64,000 nucleotides of DNA from Gymnopus androsaceus JB14 (GCA_009733575.1 ML769695.1:1-64000), one strand, 5' to 3'. Counted from the stretch's first letter, positions 46,101 through 57,103 are shown. Made by a program: numbers and translations. The notes: generated by a model not told the origin, from the sequence alone.

Positions 46101-47045
46101 ACTTGTCGTTCCAGTTAATCCGAAGCTTAGTATGGCAATACCTGCACATCCAGCCTATCTGTTTGAAAGCTCGGAGCTTCTTGCACTGACATTGTTGCTG
46201 CTGGAGAAAGTGACCCAGTTGGATCTGAAGGGTGTACCTAGTATATCAAGAACAAATGATTTCCCATACCTCTAACAATCTGGTAAATTTTCACAAATAT
46301 CTTTGTCATCTGAATTAAGCTTATGAGATTTTAGGGAAGGCCTGCTTTGTCGCCGAAAATGAGTCAAATTTAGTGACTGTTTCTAGCCAGAGCTCTGGCT
46401 CACAATGCGTTCCCACTGTTGAGTTTGACCTTGAACAAGGCCAACATGTTCTTGAACACAATGGTGCTCATCTCTTGCACAATAGCACTATTGATCGTAG
46501 CACTGAGCCCTGTGGGCTCTGTCTTCGCCCTAGTTCTCTATGTCGCATCTATCTCAAGAAGAATTGTGGCCGCAAATCCAATTTTCAGATCAACTTGAGG
46601 AAGTCCAAATGTACAAACCTCGCCAAATTCTCTTACAAAACAGCCACCACCTCCTCCAAAACCTCACCATGCTCCAATGTTCCATTGTTGTGTGATCTCT
46701 GCGGGGGTATTGGAGCCGCCGCTGTCTGGAGATACAACATGAAACATCATCTTATGAATGTTCATCCCACTGTGGATTTAGTTCAATATCAACATCTCTG
46801 GGTGTTATCAATGGTGGAGGTAGATGGGATGCAAGAGTTATGGAGGAATAGGAAGAAGTCGAAAAGGAAAAAAGCAAAGGCTTTGACTAAAGACCTGCCT
46901 GCATTCAGGGTCTCAGTGTCACAGATTTCCCTATTTCATTATATCTTATCTATGACATATTTTATTCTCTTATCTTAGTGCATTATCTTGACACTTTTAT
47001 TATCTGGTATAGATGTACATATGCTTCTTAGCTACTCCATCAAAC

Positions 47046-47215
47046 CCTTGCAGGGATGTTATCTCCACCTTGCAGGGCTACTCAACCCTTGCAGGGATGT
47101 TATCTCCACCTTGCAGGGTTACCCAACCCTTGTAGAGATGTTATCTCCATCTTAACAGGGTTGCTCCACCCTTGTAGAGATGTTATCTCCATCCCAACAG
47201 GGTTGATCTACCCCT
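47046..47215. repeat. 42-bp minisatellite, four copies, inside the 7.26-kb transposon
   Basis: Units read CCCTTG(C/T)AG(G/A)GATGTTATC then TCCACCTTGCAGGGTTAC. Four copies lie between the transposase and the PHD gene. The unit contains TTGCAGGG twice. Confidence 0.85.
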
Positions 47216-47490
47216 TGTTTCAGACCCACATGGATAGGTATCATGGGTCTTATGTAGTAGTGACTGGGGTCCCAGTCCCTTTGTATATAAGTAGACTGGT
47301 CTGAGCTCAGAGACCTCAGACTCAATAACATCTTCATTGTCTTCACACAAGCACTTCTCTTTCTACACACTCAGCTTAACCTTTGTTGCCAACCTCCAAA
47401 TCCATAGCAGGTGAGTAAGGGATTTGTGATACTCAGATGCCCATAATTCACATCTTGCCTATCGGTATGGAATTCAATTTTGATTTCTAG

Positions 47491-48356
47491 TGCCAAAATT
47501 GAACAAATCTCTCCACAGAACAATCATTAGTGATAATGAGTGTTCCACGGAGGAGTCGGAGAGTGAAAGTGATGATGAGGCTGTTGTTGGGGGGACATCA
47601 GATGAAGACAAGTTAGATAACCACAGCGTTGCCCGCCGATTGGTATCTGGGACAAATCTCACCCTGGCAGAATTTGAATTTGAACAGGATGGCATTTATA
47701 TTGACGAGCCGATGGATGCAGACATGATAGATAGTAAGTGTATCACTCCCGTATTTAATTTCATCGCTAACTACTATATGTACAGCTGACGAGCCACCAC
47801 CTCAACAGTCACATCTTACTCCGCATGAACAATTGGCCTCTCAATGTTTGGATAGTTCTGGATATGAGCCTGACGGTGACTCATTTGGAGCTCAAAGCTC
47901 AGACAGTCCTATACGTGAGTCCGGTATTAATATTAATGGACTAGGTCACTGACTGGACTTCATGAAATGACAGATGTCAAGAGTATAAGCATTTCAGCTG
48001 ATAGTGGCAATGCTATTCAGCCATTAGCATCCCCCGAAACTGCTACTTTAGCCAACAATATGAGTCATACAGTGCTGGAATCTGGCTTAGGGCATCGGAG
48101 TAGAAAGCGGAAGCTTGATTTCACTGAACTTTCCAAATGTTTGTGTGATTGTCAAGTCTCTGAAGCAGAGCGGAAAAAGGAGAAAGCTGTTCAATGCAAG
48201 AGAAAAGGCTGCGAAACGGTTTGGGTAGGTTCGAAATTTTTTGAATCGGAGTAATAGTACTAACAAAATCACATCCAGTATCATATGGAATGTGTAGGCT
48301 TGAACCAATTCATCAAGTCATGGACTTGCGACGCTTGTAAGAGCGTCAAGCGTTAG
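47491..48356 (+). CDS. Transposon-encoded PHD-finger protein, open frame intact
   Basis: Exons are about 47,491-47,733, 47,786-47,914, 47,974-48,224 and 48,279-48,356, with introns of 52, 59 and 54 nt; the last has a CTAAC branch site. The start is uncertain because the first coding exon begins just after a TTCTAG acceptor (PKLNKSLHRTIISDN). The N-terminus is acidic (TEESESESDDEA), the middle is Ser-rich, and a basic stretch RSRKRKLDF precedes the finger. The finger reads CLCDCQVSEAER, VQCKRKGCETVW, YHMECVGL and SWTCDACKS, giving the C-C-C-C-H-C-C-C order of a PHD finger. It ends at TAG 48,354. Unlike the transposase beside it, it has no premature stop. PHD fingers usually bind histone tails, so a role in targeting or evading silencing is a plausible inference. 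Confidence 0.72.
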
Positions 48357-48498
48357 TAGTAGTTATTTGATCACTATCTGATCAAGATATACCATATATG
48401 GGCGTGGGAATGCTTACATAGTATAGTAGTCCCCTCCAATTGTCCGAAAAAAAATATTTCGACCTGCGGTCCCCTTTTAAATTTCTTGAGCCCCCTTG

Positions 48499-49089
48499 CT
48501 TCATATAGGGATTGAATTTATTTATTTCCCATTATGCTTCAGCCTGACTGACACTGCATGCAGGAATTCATAAGTTTCCGGGACAAATTGAAAACTTATT
48601 GAAAACAGCCGAAATGTTCCAAAAACGGAAGTTTCCGGACTTAGGTAAATCTTATCAATAAACTTATTAATTGCAACAATAGATAAGTTTTGCCGAAGTT
48701 GGCAATCTTATGTGACAACTTATAAAAATCTTAATGTGACATTTTGTCACATTAAGATTTCCATAAGTTCATTCAACTTATGAAAACCTTACGGAAAAAT
48801 CAGGAAAATATATTGAAAAACTTGGGAAAAACTTATGAAATTGGATAAATGATAAGATTAAGATAAGATTACAATAAGTGGGGAAACTTATGGAAATCCT
48901 TTTGTAAACTTAGACTAAACTTATGGAAATCAAATGAAAGATATTTAGAAAACTTACGAAAATTTGAGCTTGATAAGATTAAGATAAGATAATCAACATC
49001 AGGAAAACTTAGTGAAATCATATTGTGCGACTGTGACATGATAAGATTAAGAGATTATTAAAATATGTTCAATATCCCAAATAGAAAAC
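48499..49089. other. MITE remnant and AT-rich ACTTATGAAA repeats with a perfect hairpin
   Basis: Bases 48,499-48,548 finish the MITE begun at 40,663. The rest is AT-rich with many AACTTATGAAA or AACTTATTGAAAA motifs and three GATAAGATTAAGATAAGAT blocks (about 48,850, 48,970 and 49,040). A 16-bp perfect hairpin with a 3-nt loop lies at 48,726-48,760 (AAATCTTAATGTGACA/TTT/TGTCACATTAAGATTT). No gene is present. Confidence 0.6.
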
Positions 49090-50554
49090 TTATGAAAATT
49101 GGTGTGCTAGATAATCAAGAGGTGTGCAGGGTGAGCAGCATCCAAGTCAAGAGCCATCAATATGAGCCCAATCCAGACATTTCAGCATGAATGATCTAGC
49201 CATTGAGCATGGATGAACTGAATTTGAGCCATTGAGCCTGATTTGACCACTGGCAATGGATGAGCCTAAGTTGAGCAGTTGAGCATGATCAAGCTGGATT
49301 CAAGGAGTTGAGCCCTTGAGTATGGATGGGCAATGGAGCAAGATTGAGCCTAATTTGGGCAGTTGAGCACAGTTGAGCGCGGATGAGCCCAAATGGAGTA
49401 ATTGAGGCAGTTGAGTATGGATGAGCCTAAATGGAGCAATTCAACACAATTTGATCAGTTGAGCATGGATACTTAATCTGTAATTGAGCCATTGAAGCCA
49501 TTTGGAACAGATGAGCTTAAGTTGAGCTGTTAAGGATGATCAAACTAATCCAAGCTGTTGAAGCTCAATTGGGCAGTTGAGCATGGAAGCCTAGATTGAG
49601 CTAACATTGAGTAGCACAGCATGATTCAAGCAGTTGATCATGGACAAGCTTAAATTAGGCCATTGAGCATGGATGAGCCTAAATTGAGCTGTTGAGCATG
49701 AATCATGATTGGAGTATGTGAGCATGGGTAAACCAAAATTAGGCAGTTTAGCATGAACCAAGCCTAGATGAGCCCAATTTGAGCCATTGGGCATGGATAA
49801 GTCTAAGGTGAGCAGTTGAGCCAGTTCAAGCAGTTGAGCATGGTTGAGCCCAATTAAGCCATTGAGCATGCAGTGAAGCATGATTTGAGCAGGTGAGCAT
49901 GTATAAGCCTAAGTAGGGAGTTCCACATATGGCAAGGCCAATTCAAGCCATTGAGCATAAAGTAATCCCAATTGATGCTATTAAGCATGTATGAAAAATC
50001 AAGCCATTAACCATGATTAAGCTAATGGATAAGCCCAAATTGAGCATGACAAACCTGCGTTGAGCAGTTCAGCATATGCCATACTAAGGTAAGCCTAATT
50101 CCAGCCATTGAGCAAAGATGACCCCAAATTGAGGTGTTGAGCATGATCAAGCTAATTCAAGCTGTTGGACATGGGTAAGCCTGAAATGAGCAGTTGAACA
50201 TGGATGTGCCCAAATTCAGCAATTCAGCAGGATTCAAGCAGTTGAGTATGAATAAGCCCAAAGCTCAGTTTTAGCCATTGGGCATGAAGCCTACATTGAG
50301 CTGCTGAGCATGGTTGAGCCCAATTGAGCCATTGAGCATGGACAAGAGCCAAAATTGAGCAGTTCAGCTGAACCCAATTTGAGCTATTCAGAACAGATGT
50401 GCCTAGGTTGAGCAGTTGAGCATAAGTGAGCCCAATTCCAGCCATTAAGCATGGTTGAGCATGAATGAGTCCAAATTCAAGCAGTGGAGCATTGAGCATG
50501 GATAAGTCCAAATTGAGCAACAGAGCATCACGATTCAAGCATGTGGACATGCAT

Positions 50555-51214
50555 CAGCAAAACCTGTCCAGCACTCATAGCACCCATAGCACTCATAGCA
50601 AGGTCCCCATCTGTCCAGAGCTATGGACTGCTATGGATTGCTATAAGTTGCTATGGATTTCGGGTGAATGTCGTCTGTCAGGGCAGGGATTCAATTCAAA
50701 ACTGAATACATGACCACTTTCAGAATTGATTCCCTCAATTAGTTGCGAGACCAAAATAATTATAATAAAATCATATAATATTGTCATGGTCATCGTAATA
50801 GATGTCACAGTAGCGATTCGGAAAGTACAGTGTAAATAAAACTACAGTACTGTAAATACTAGATGGCAACACTACTGAAACTTAATTAGATATATCAAAC
50901 AAAGTTGAGGGGTGCAACTTACCGATGATGTCTAAACCAAAGCGACTCGGAGCTTTGACTTGGAAAAAAAGGAAGGAAGGAAGGAAGGAAGGGAAGGAAG
51001 TTACAACGTCGACGCATCGATGCTATATAGCATTAGCGGGAGAGACTGACAGCTGCCAAGATGTTGACAGCTAGGTCAAGCACTCGGTTATCTCCCAGGA
51101 GCTCATAGTAGCTCATAGCAAGCCATAGCATTCCATAGCAGCCATAGTGCTATGACCTGCTATGGCTTGCTATAGATTGCTATGGCCTCTATGGCCATTG
51201 CCCAGGTTTTGCTG
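50555..51214. mobile_element. 660-bp TIR element with CATAGCA subrepeats inside the satellite
   Basis: The ends are CAGCAAAACCTG and its exact inverse CAGGTTTTGCTG. Inside each end, copies of CACTCATAGCA or CCATAGCAxx face each other (ATGGCTTGCTATAG on the right), making imperfect arms of about 80-100 bp. A GGAA run lies at 50,971-51,000. The same CAGCAAAACCTG end occurs at about 55,537 next to the LTR. The flanking duplication is unclear (possibly AT). Confidence 0.7.
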
Positions 51215-53411
51215 ATGTGGTTAACCTAAATTGAGCAGTTCAGCATAAAGTTATGAGCCTGATTGTAGCATTGAGTTTGGATAAGTCTCAATTGAGCCAT
51301 GGAGCATGATTTGGGTATGTGAGCCTAAATTTAGCAGTTCAGCATAAAGCAAGCCCAATTTAAGCCATTGAACATGGATGAGCCTAAATTGAGCTGTTGA
51401 GCATGATTTGAACTGGATAAACCAAATTGCAGTTCAGCATGAATACACCAAACCTAATTGAGTATGGATGAGCCTCAATTGAGACATTGAGCACAGATGA
51501 GCTCAAATTGAGCATGTGAGCATGGATAAATCTAAATTGAGCAGCTCCGCATAAAGCATACCTAATTCAAATCATTGTGCATGGAACAGCCTGAATTGAG
51601 TCATTGAGTGTGGATGAGCCAAAACTAAGCAGCTGAGCATGAATAAGCCTAAGATGAGCAGTTCAGCATAAAGCAAGGACAATTCAGGCCATTGAGCAAA
51701 GATGAGCCTATACTGAACCATTGAGCATGATCAGGCTCAACTTGAGCCATTGGGCATGGATAAGCATGAATTGAGTAGTTCAGCACAATCCAAGCAGTCG
51801 AGCATGATTCAGCCCAATTAAGCCATTGAGCATGTAGTGAAGCATGATTTGAGCAGTTGAGCATAAAAGCAACCCCAGTTCATGCTATTGAGCTTAAATT
51901 CTGCCATTGAGCATGAAGGGGCTCAATTCAAGCAATTGGGGTATCTATGTTCAACACCTCCAATAGGGCTTATCTGTGCTCAACTGCCAGAATTTGGCTC
52001 AATGCTAACTGAGAAATTGAGCATGGATAAGACCAATTCAATTCATTGAGCATATGGTGACCCCAATTCAAGGTGTGGAGCATAGATAAGCCTAAATCAA
52101 GCCATTGAGCATGATTGAGTCCAATTTCAGAAATTGAACTTACAGCTGTCATATTTTTGAATTTAATGTGAACCCATGGTTGTAATGATACCGTACTCAA
52201 CTGCTCAAATTGGGCTTACTGATGCTCCAATGGATAACCCTAAATTGAGCAGTTGAGCATGATTCAAGCATGTAAGCATAAATGAACTTATATTGAGCAG
52301 CTCAGTATAAAGTAAGCAAAGTAAGCCCAATTTGAGCCATTGAGGATGGATAAGTCTAATTTGAGCCATGGAGCATGATGAGGCATATCCATGTTTGACT
52401 GCTCAAGTTGGGATCATATTATGCTCACCACTCACATTGGGCTTGACTATGCTCAATTGCTTGAATGGAGCTTAATCATGCTCATTGCAGTTCAAGCTTG
52501 CTCCAATGCTCAATGGGGCTTATCCATGCCCAATGTAGCCTTATCTGTGATGGCTCAATTGGGCTTGACTATGCTCCACTGCTCAATTGAGGCTAATCCC
52601 TGCTCAACCACTTGAATCATGCTGAACTGCTCAATTTGGGCTCATCCATCCTCAATGGCTCAATTTTGGCTGATTCATACTCAACTGATTCAATCATGCT
52701 GCACTGCTCAATAAGGCTTCCATGCTCAACTGCTCAACTTAGACTTTCTGTGCTCAACTACTCAATTTAGCCTTATCCATGTTCAACAGCTTAAATTAAT
52801 TTGATCATCCTCGACAGCTCAACTTAGGCCCATCTGTCCCAAATGGCTCAAATCAGGCTTGATCATGCTCAATGGCTTGACTTGAGCTCATCCATGCTTA
52901 GCTCATCAAATTGTGCTCAAATGCTGAATTTGGGCTTATCCACACTCAGCTGTTTCAATTGCTCCGTTTGGGCCCATCCATGCCCAGCCATGCATTAATC
53001 ATGATCCAGACTGATTTGAACCATTTATTGTGTGTGATTTGGTAGGGTTTCCTGCACCAAAAATGTGCCAGACATTGGGACCAATTCAAGCCTAATTCAA
53101 AGAATTGTGGATGGCACAGTCTACATTGAGCCATTGAGTATGGATGAGCCCAAAGTGAGCAGTGTAGCATGATTCAAGCAGTTCAGCATAAGGCAAGGCC
53201 AATGAGCCATTAAGCATGATCAAGCTCAATTTGGGCCATTGGGTATGAATAAGCCTAAATTGAGCTTTTGAGCATGATTGAGCCCAATTGAGCCATTGAG
53301 CATGGATGAGTCAAAGTTGAGCAATTCAGTATAGACAAATGAGCCCAAATGATACTGAGCATATAATCAAGTGGAATTCAAGCCCGGGCCATTGAGCACA
53401 TCTAAGCTCTT

Positions 53412-53801
53412 TAGTGTTCCGATAACGTGACTTCAAATGACGGCGCGCTGCCGCCGAGCTATTTGAAGTCACGCTGTAAGCCATTAATGACATGTCTGCC
53501 GGAATGACATGAAGTTTGGCATCAACCGGCCTCACGCCGTGGCCTCGAATACCTGACATACACCTATTTGGGTACATGGTTACTGGCAGAAAGGCCGATT
53601 GAGTTGACCGGGAATCTAGACCTATTTCCCGACAGACCTTCATTGAGTTCTGGCTACCCAAATTTAGCAAAAGTAATGGTGTGCGGCACAAGTCAAACTT
53701 CAAGCCGCGTCAGTTACTAAATATGGCAAGCCGCACCAGTTTCACGTCACGCTGATCCAAGTCACGCTACCGCCACGCCAAGCCACATCATCGGAACACT
53801 A
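53412..53801. mobile_element. 390-bp hAT-like MITE, TSD AAGCTCTT
   Basis: Ends TAGTGTTCCGAT and ATCGGAACACTA are exact inverses. A perfect 8-bp duplication AAGCTCTT lies at 53,404-53,411 and 53,802-53,809. Subterminal copies of GTCACGCT/GTGACTTCAA and CACGCC motifs are present, and the interior has a GGCGCGCTGCCGCC stretch. It is non-coding and higher in GC than the satellite around it. Confidence 0.93.
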
Positions 53802-55548
53802 AAGCTCTTAGCTCAATTTAAGCCATGAGCATGGATGAGCCAAAATTGAGCCATTGAACATGATCAAGTCTGATTTGAGCCATTGAGCAAAGATGAGCAT
53901 AAGGCTAGCCCAATTCAAGCCATTGGGCATGGATGAACCAAATTCGAGCCATTGAGCATGATCAAGCCTGATTTGACCACTGACAATGGATGAGCCTAAG
54001 TAGAGCAGTTGAGCATGATCAAGTTGGACAAGAAGTTGAGCATAAGGTCAGCCCAATTCAAGCCATTGAGTATGGATGGGCAATGGAGCATGATTGAGCC
54101 TAATTTGGGCAGTTGAGCACAGATGAGCATGGATGAGCCCAAATGGAGCAATTCAGCAGTATAATTTGAGCAGGTGAGCATATATAAACCCAATTTGAGC
54201 CATTGCAGCCATTTGGAACAGATGAGCTTAAGTTGAGCTGTTGAGGATGATCAACCTAATTCAGAATCTCAAAGCTAAACTGGGCAGTTGAGCGTGGAAG
54301 CCTAAATTGAGCTCAAATTGAGTAGCACAGCATGATTCAAGCAGTAGATCAGGGACAAGCTTAAATTGGGCCATTGAGCATGGATGAGCCTAAATTGAGC
54401 TGTTGAGCATGATTGGAGTATGTAAGCATGGTAGACCAAAATGTTGAGCATAAGTAAGCCCAATTCCAGCCATTAAGCATGGTTGAGCATGAATGAGCCC
54501 AAATTCAAGCAGTTGAGCATTGGCCCAAATTGAACAGTTCAGCGCAATTCAAGCAGTCAAACATGGATAAGCCCAAATTGAGTGGTTGAGCATGATTAAG
54601 CCCAATTAAGCCATTGAGCATGCAGTGATGACTTGAGCAGCTGAGCATGTATAAGCCTAAGTTGGGCAGTTACATATATATGGCAAGACCAATTCAAGCT
54701 AATCCAAGCTAATGGATGAGCCCAAATTGAGCAGTTGATCAAGCAATTGAGCTTGGATGAACCCAGTTTGAGCCATTGAGCATGGATAAGCACAAACTGA
54801 TCTGTTCAGTGCAATCCAAGCAGTTGAGCATGATTCAGCCCAATCAAGCCATTGGGCATGCAGTGGAGCATAATTTGAGCAGTTGAGCATAAAGCAACCC
54901 CAATTCATGCTATTGAGCATGTATGAGCTTAAATTGAGCCATTGAGCATGAGGGCCCAATTCAAGCAATTGGTTTGTCCATGTTCAACCACTGAAATAGG
55001 GCTTATCTGTGCTCAGCTGCCCAAATCGGGCTCAATTCTAAATTGAGCAATTAAGCATGGATAAGATCAATTTTAGCAGTTGGGCAGTTAAAAGAGCTTA
55101 GATAAGTCCAATTCAATCCCTTGAGCATATGGTGACCCCAATTCAAAGGGTTGAGCATAAGATAAGCCTAAATCAAGCCATTGAGCACAGTGATTGAGTC
55201 CAATTTGTGAAAGTGAACTTATAGTTGTCATATTTTGTAATTTAATGTGAACCCATGGTTGTAATAATACTTACAGTACTCAACTGCTCAAATTGGGCTT
55301 ACTCATGCTAAAATGGATGTGCTAAAATTGAGCAGTTGAGCATGATTCAAGCATGTAAGCATGGATAAACTTAAATTGAACAGCTCAGTATAAAGTAAGC
55401 AAAGTAAGCCCAATTTGAGCCATTGAGGACAGATGAGTCTAAATTGAGCCATGGAGTATGATCAGGCATATCCATGTTTGACTGCTCAAATTGGGCTCAC
55501 ATTATGCTCACCCTCACTTTGGTAGTCTCACTCATCATCAGCAAAACC

Positions 55549-55906
55549 TGGTTGGTCTCCAGAGGTCTCCAGAGATCTCCAGAGCTCTTACAGCTATCAA
55601 AAATCCGTCAAACTCCTCCAGTGTAGAGCTCGGTCTCGTGCGTACGTGAGACGAGCTTCAAGTTCGTGGGGGTGGATCGCTGCTGTTCGCGCAAGTGGGG
55701 ACAAGATGGGGGGATAAAAAGGGTATCTATTTTTCTTGTAACTAGCATTCATGTATATACCAAAACGTTGAGTAAGTAATAAGTTGAGTCTCGGGGAGAC
55801 CGGGACTCGGTAACTAAGTAGTTCAGGTTTTTATGTACAATGTTAAGTAAGGATCGTCAAGTCATGTCGCAACTCATACGCGTATAGACGCGTGTGAGGT
55901 GCGACA
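55549..55906 (-). repeat. Probable LTR of the gag-protease retroelement (outer end approximate)
   Basis: On the minus strand, downstream of the protease gene, a purine-rich tract AAAGTGGAGAGGGGG is followed at once by TGTCGCACCTCACACGCG. This is the usual junction of polypurine tract and 3' LTR. The first 42 bp of the LTR (55,865-55,906) form a near-perfect hairpin, TGTCGCACCTCACACGCGT against ACGCGTATGAGTTGCGACA. The far end is set near 55,549, where the satellite stops and TGG begins, but the partner LTR lies outside the window. Confidence 0.6.
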
Positions 55907-55921
55907 CCCCCTCTCCACTTT
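55907..55921 (-). promoter_or_regulatory. Polypurine tract
   Basis: AAAGTGGAGAGGGGG on the minus strand directly abuts the LTR start and would prime plus-strand DNA synthesis. Confidence 0.65.
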
Positions 55922-55968
55922 AAAAAAAGAAACTACGGGGGACAAATGGAGAGGAAAAAAAATTAGGA

Positions 55969-57101
55969 TCAAGAGAGACCAGAGGAAATAATAGAGGAGG
56001 CTGGGACGGCCAAACACTGAAGAATCGACGCGTACGTCGTTACATTGTAAGACAAATAAGCGTGGGCGTGAAAGAACACCAAGATAATTTGATCGGAACT
56101 CGGTACCGGACTGAGGACGTCGGATTTAAGAGAAATAGAAATATTGGCGCCGAGATTAGATAAGTCCGATTTTAACGCTGCCTCGTTCACGTCCTCATCG
56201 TTCAACTTGGTAATTTCTTCTGTCCCTTCCGTCCTCCTTGCGAAACCGCGGAAGCTCTCAAGGGATGGTGGGGATCGTAACGACTTTGTTGGTATTGGGG
56301 TCGGTCAGCGTATAGTGCTGATCGCCGGAGAGGAAATTTTGGACACGGGCCTGGGTTAATACTTCGAATGGACGGCCTAACAAGACGTCGTATGCAGGCG
56401 ACTCGATGATATGAACTTGCAGGAATGAGATTATGTCGCCGAACCGAAATGGTACGTCTTTTGCAACTCCAAGCGTCCAGTCCGTCTTACCATTCGCACT
56501 TTGTAGCGGAATTCGACGTTTTGGATCGAAGGAGAGACCTAACACATTGCTAGTTGCATCGGACATCGCAACTATACTACAGCCACTGTCCGCAACACAA
56601 TGAACAGCACGTTCTCCAATGAGAGCGTTCAGGCCTCGGATGCTCGACGATTCTTTGGCAACGTAGAAATCATCCCCTTCCCTTGCGTCTCCGAATTCCT
56701 GGAAGAAGACCGCCACCGGATCTGGAGGGTCTTTCAGGGCAAATGGGAGGGATTCCATGTCGCTGTACTGAGTCCTACTCGGGGACAGTGATTTTGCAGA
56801 TTCCAAAAGGTAAGTCGGTTCGATATCTTCCAATAGATTACCGTCGATCCCAATTCGACGGCTCGTTACGCTTTCTTTTACTTTTCTTCGGTAATCTGGC
56901 GCGATTGCTAACAAATTGTCTTGTCTAATAGATACCACACTTGAAAGTCCTGCCTGAACAACCCGTTCTACGGCAGCTTCAGTCTCGATGGGTGCTCTGT
57001 AACGAAAGTTACGAACATCGTCCTTAGGAGGGACACCAACCGTCCTTTCCTGCGGGGGGACGTAATTCGGAGGAAGTTTGCCTATGATAGGCTTCCACCT
57101 T
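55969..57101 (-). pseudogene. Ty3/Gypsy gag-protease, 3' half (retropepsin)
   Basis: The minus strand continues the gag gene interrupted at 62,877: RWKPIIGKLPPNYVPPQERT, APIETEAAVERVVQAG, SRRIGIDGNLLEDIEPTYLL. The aspartic protease core follows as VHCVADSGCSIVAMSDA (active-site D-S-G near 56,600), and later YDVLLGRPFEVLTQAR and LTDPNTNKVVTIPTIP. A TGA at 56,258 sits at a probable CGA. A further open frame (KLNDEDVNEAALKSDLSNLG, hydrophobic end) runs to 55,969 in another phase. The LTR begins only 60 bp later, so reverse transcriptase, RNase H and integrase are missing, either by deletion or because this family is gag-protease only. Confidence 0.82.
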
Positions 57102-57103
57102 TA

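Larger units (their letters stand above)
41583..46978 (+). pseudogene. P-element-like transposase with BED-type finger, disrupted
   Basis: ATG 41,583 is followed by a 58-nt intron (41,613-41,670) and a BED-like finger, ITCPFCNETVSAG with a downstream H...C pair. Further introns are at about 42,346-42,395, 44,209-44,262 and 46,283-46,334. The catalytic core shows MFDEIATKK (near 44,037), LASDGEAKRG (near 44,448) and GDDNLTADKDWKHV with IKRLRN (near 44,572). This resembles the D, D and D-x2-H...K-x2-RN pattern of P-element/THAP9 transposases. SLTEQLNHLSAAAHLALAL follows. A C-terminal C2H2-like finger reads CDLCGG, then YNMKHHLMNVHP. TGA codons at 42,040, 43,645, 44,062 and 45,157 replace probable CGA. 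A TAA at 46,273 and a MITE at 42,543 add to the damage. The frame is otherwise continuous over more than 1,400 codons, so decay is recent. The end of the C-terminal exon is uncertain. Confidence 0.8.
41241..48498 (+). mobile_element. 7.26-kb DNA transposon, 8-bp TSD CTTCATAT
   Basis: The element starts CAAGGAGGCTCAAGAAATTA and ends, in reverse complement, CAAGGGGGCTCAAGAAATTT. A perfect 8-bp duplication CTTCATAT lies at 41,233-41,240 and 48,499-48,506. It carries a P-element-like transposase gene (41,583-46,978), a short minisatellite, and a PHD-finger gene (about 47,490-48,356), all on the plus strand. A 513-bp deletion derivative of it lies at 9,982. The 8-bp duplication, CA...TG ends and transposase motifs point to a P-like superfamily, although the BED-like finger and CAAGG end would also suit hAT. 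KDZ hallmarks are absent. Confidence 0.93.
49090..55535. repeat. Degenerate satellite of TTGAGCATGGATGAGCC-type units, about 6.4 kb
   Basis: The region is built from diverged units of about 20-45 bp: GAGCATGGATGAGCC, AAATTGAGCAGTTGAGC, ATGATTCAAGC, CCAATTTGAGCCATTGAGC. Orientation flips in places; most of 52,390-52,980 reads on the other strand (GGGCTTGACTATGCTCAATT). Longer blocks are repeated: about 49,240-49,740 resembles 54,000-54,450, and 51,780-52,440 resembles 54,810-55,510, both of the latter pair including AATTTAATGTGAACCCATGG. The weak open frames in it (rich in HAQWLN or MLNCS) are translations of the repeat, not genes. Confidence 0.92.

Noticed and set aside
41583..46978. KDZ-type transposase
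   Set aside because: The CxC cysteine clusters and the typical KDZ motifs were not seen; the D, D and DWKH...KRLRN pattern fits P-like better.
49090..55535. Many open frames of 60-110 codons rich in Leu/Asn/His/Trp
   Set aside because: All are translations of the satellite unit (LNWAHAQ and similar) with no conserved domain.
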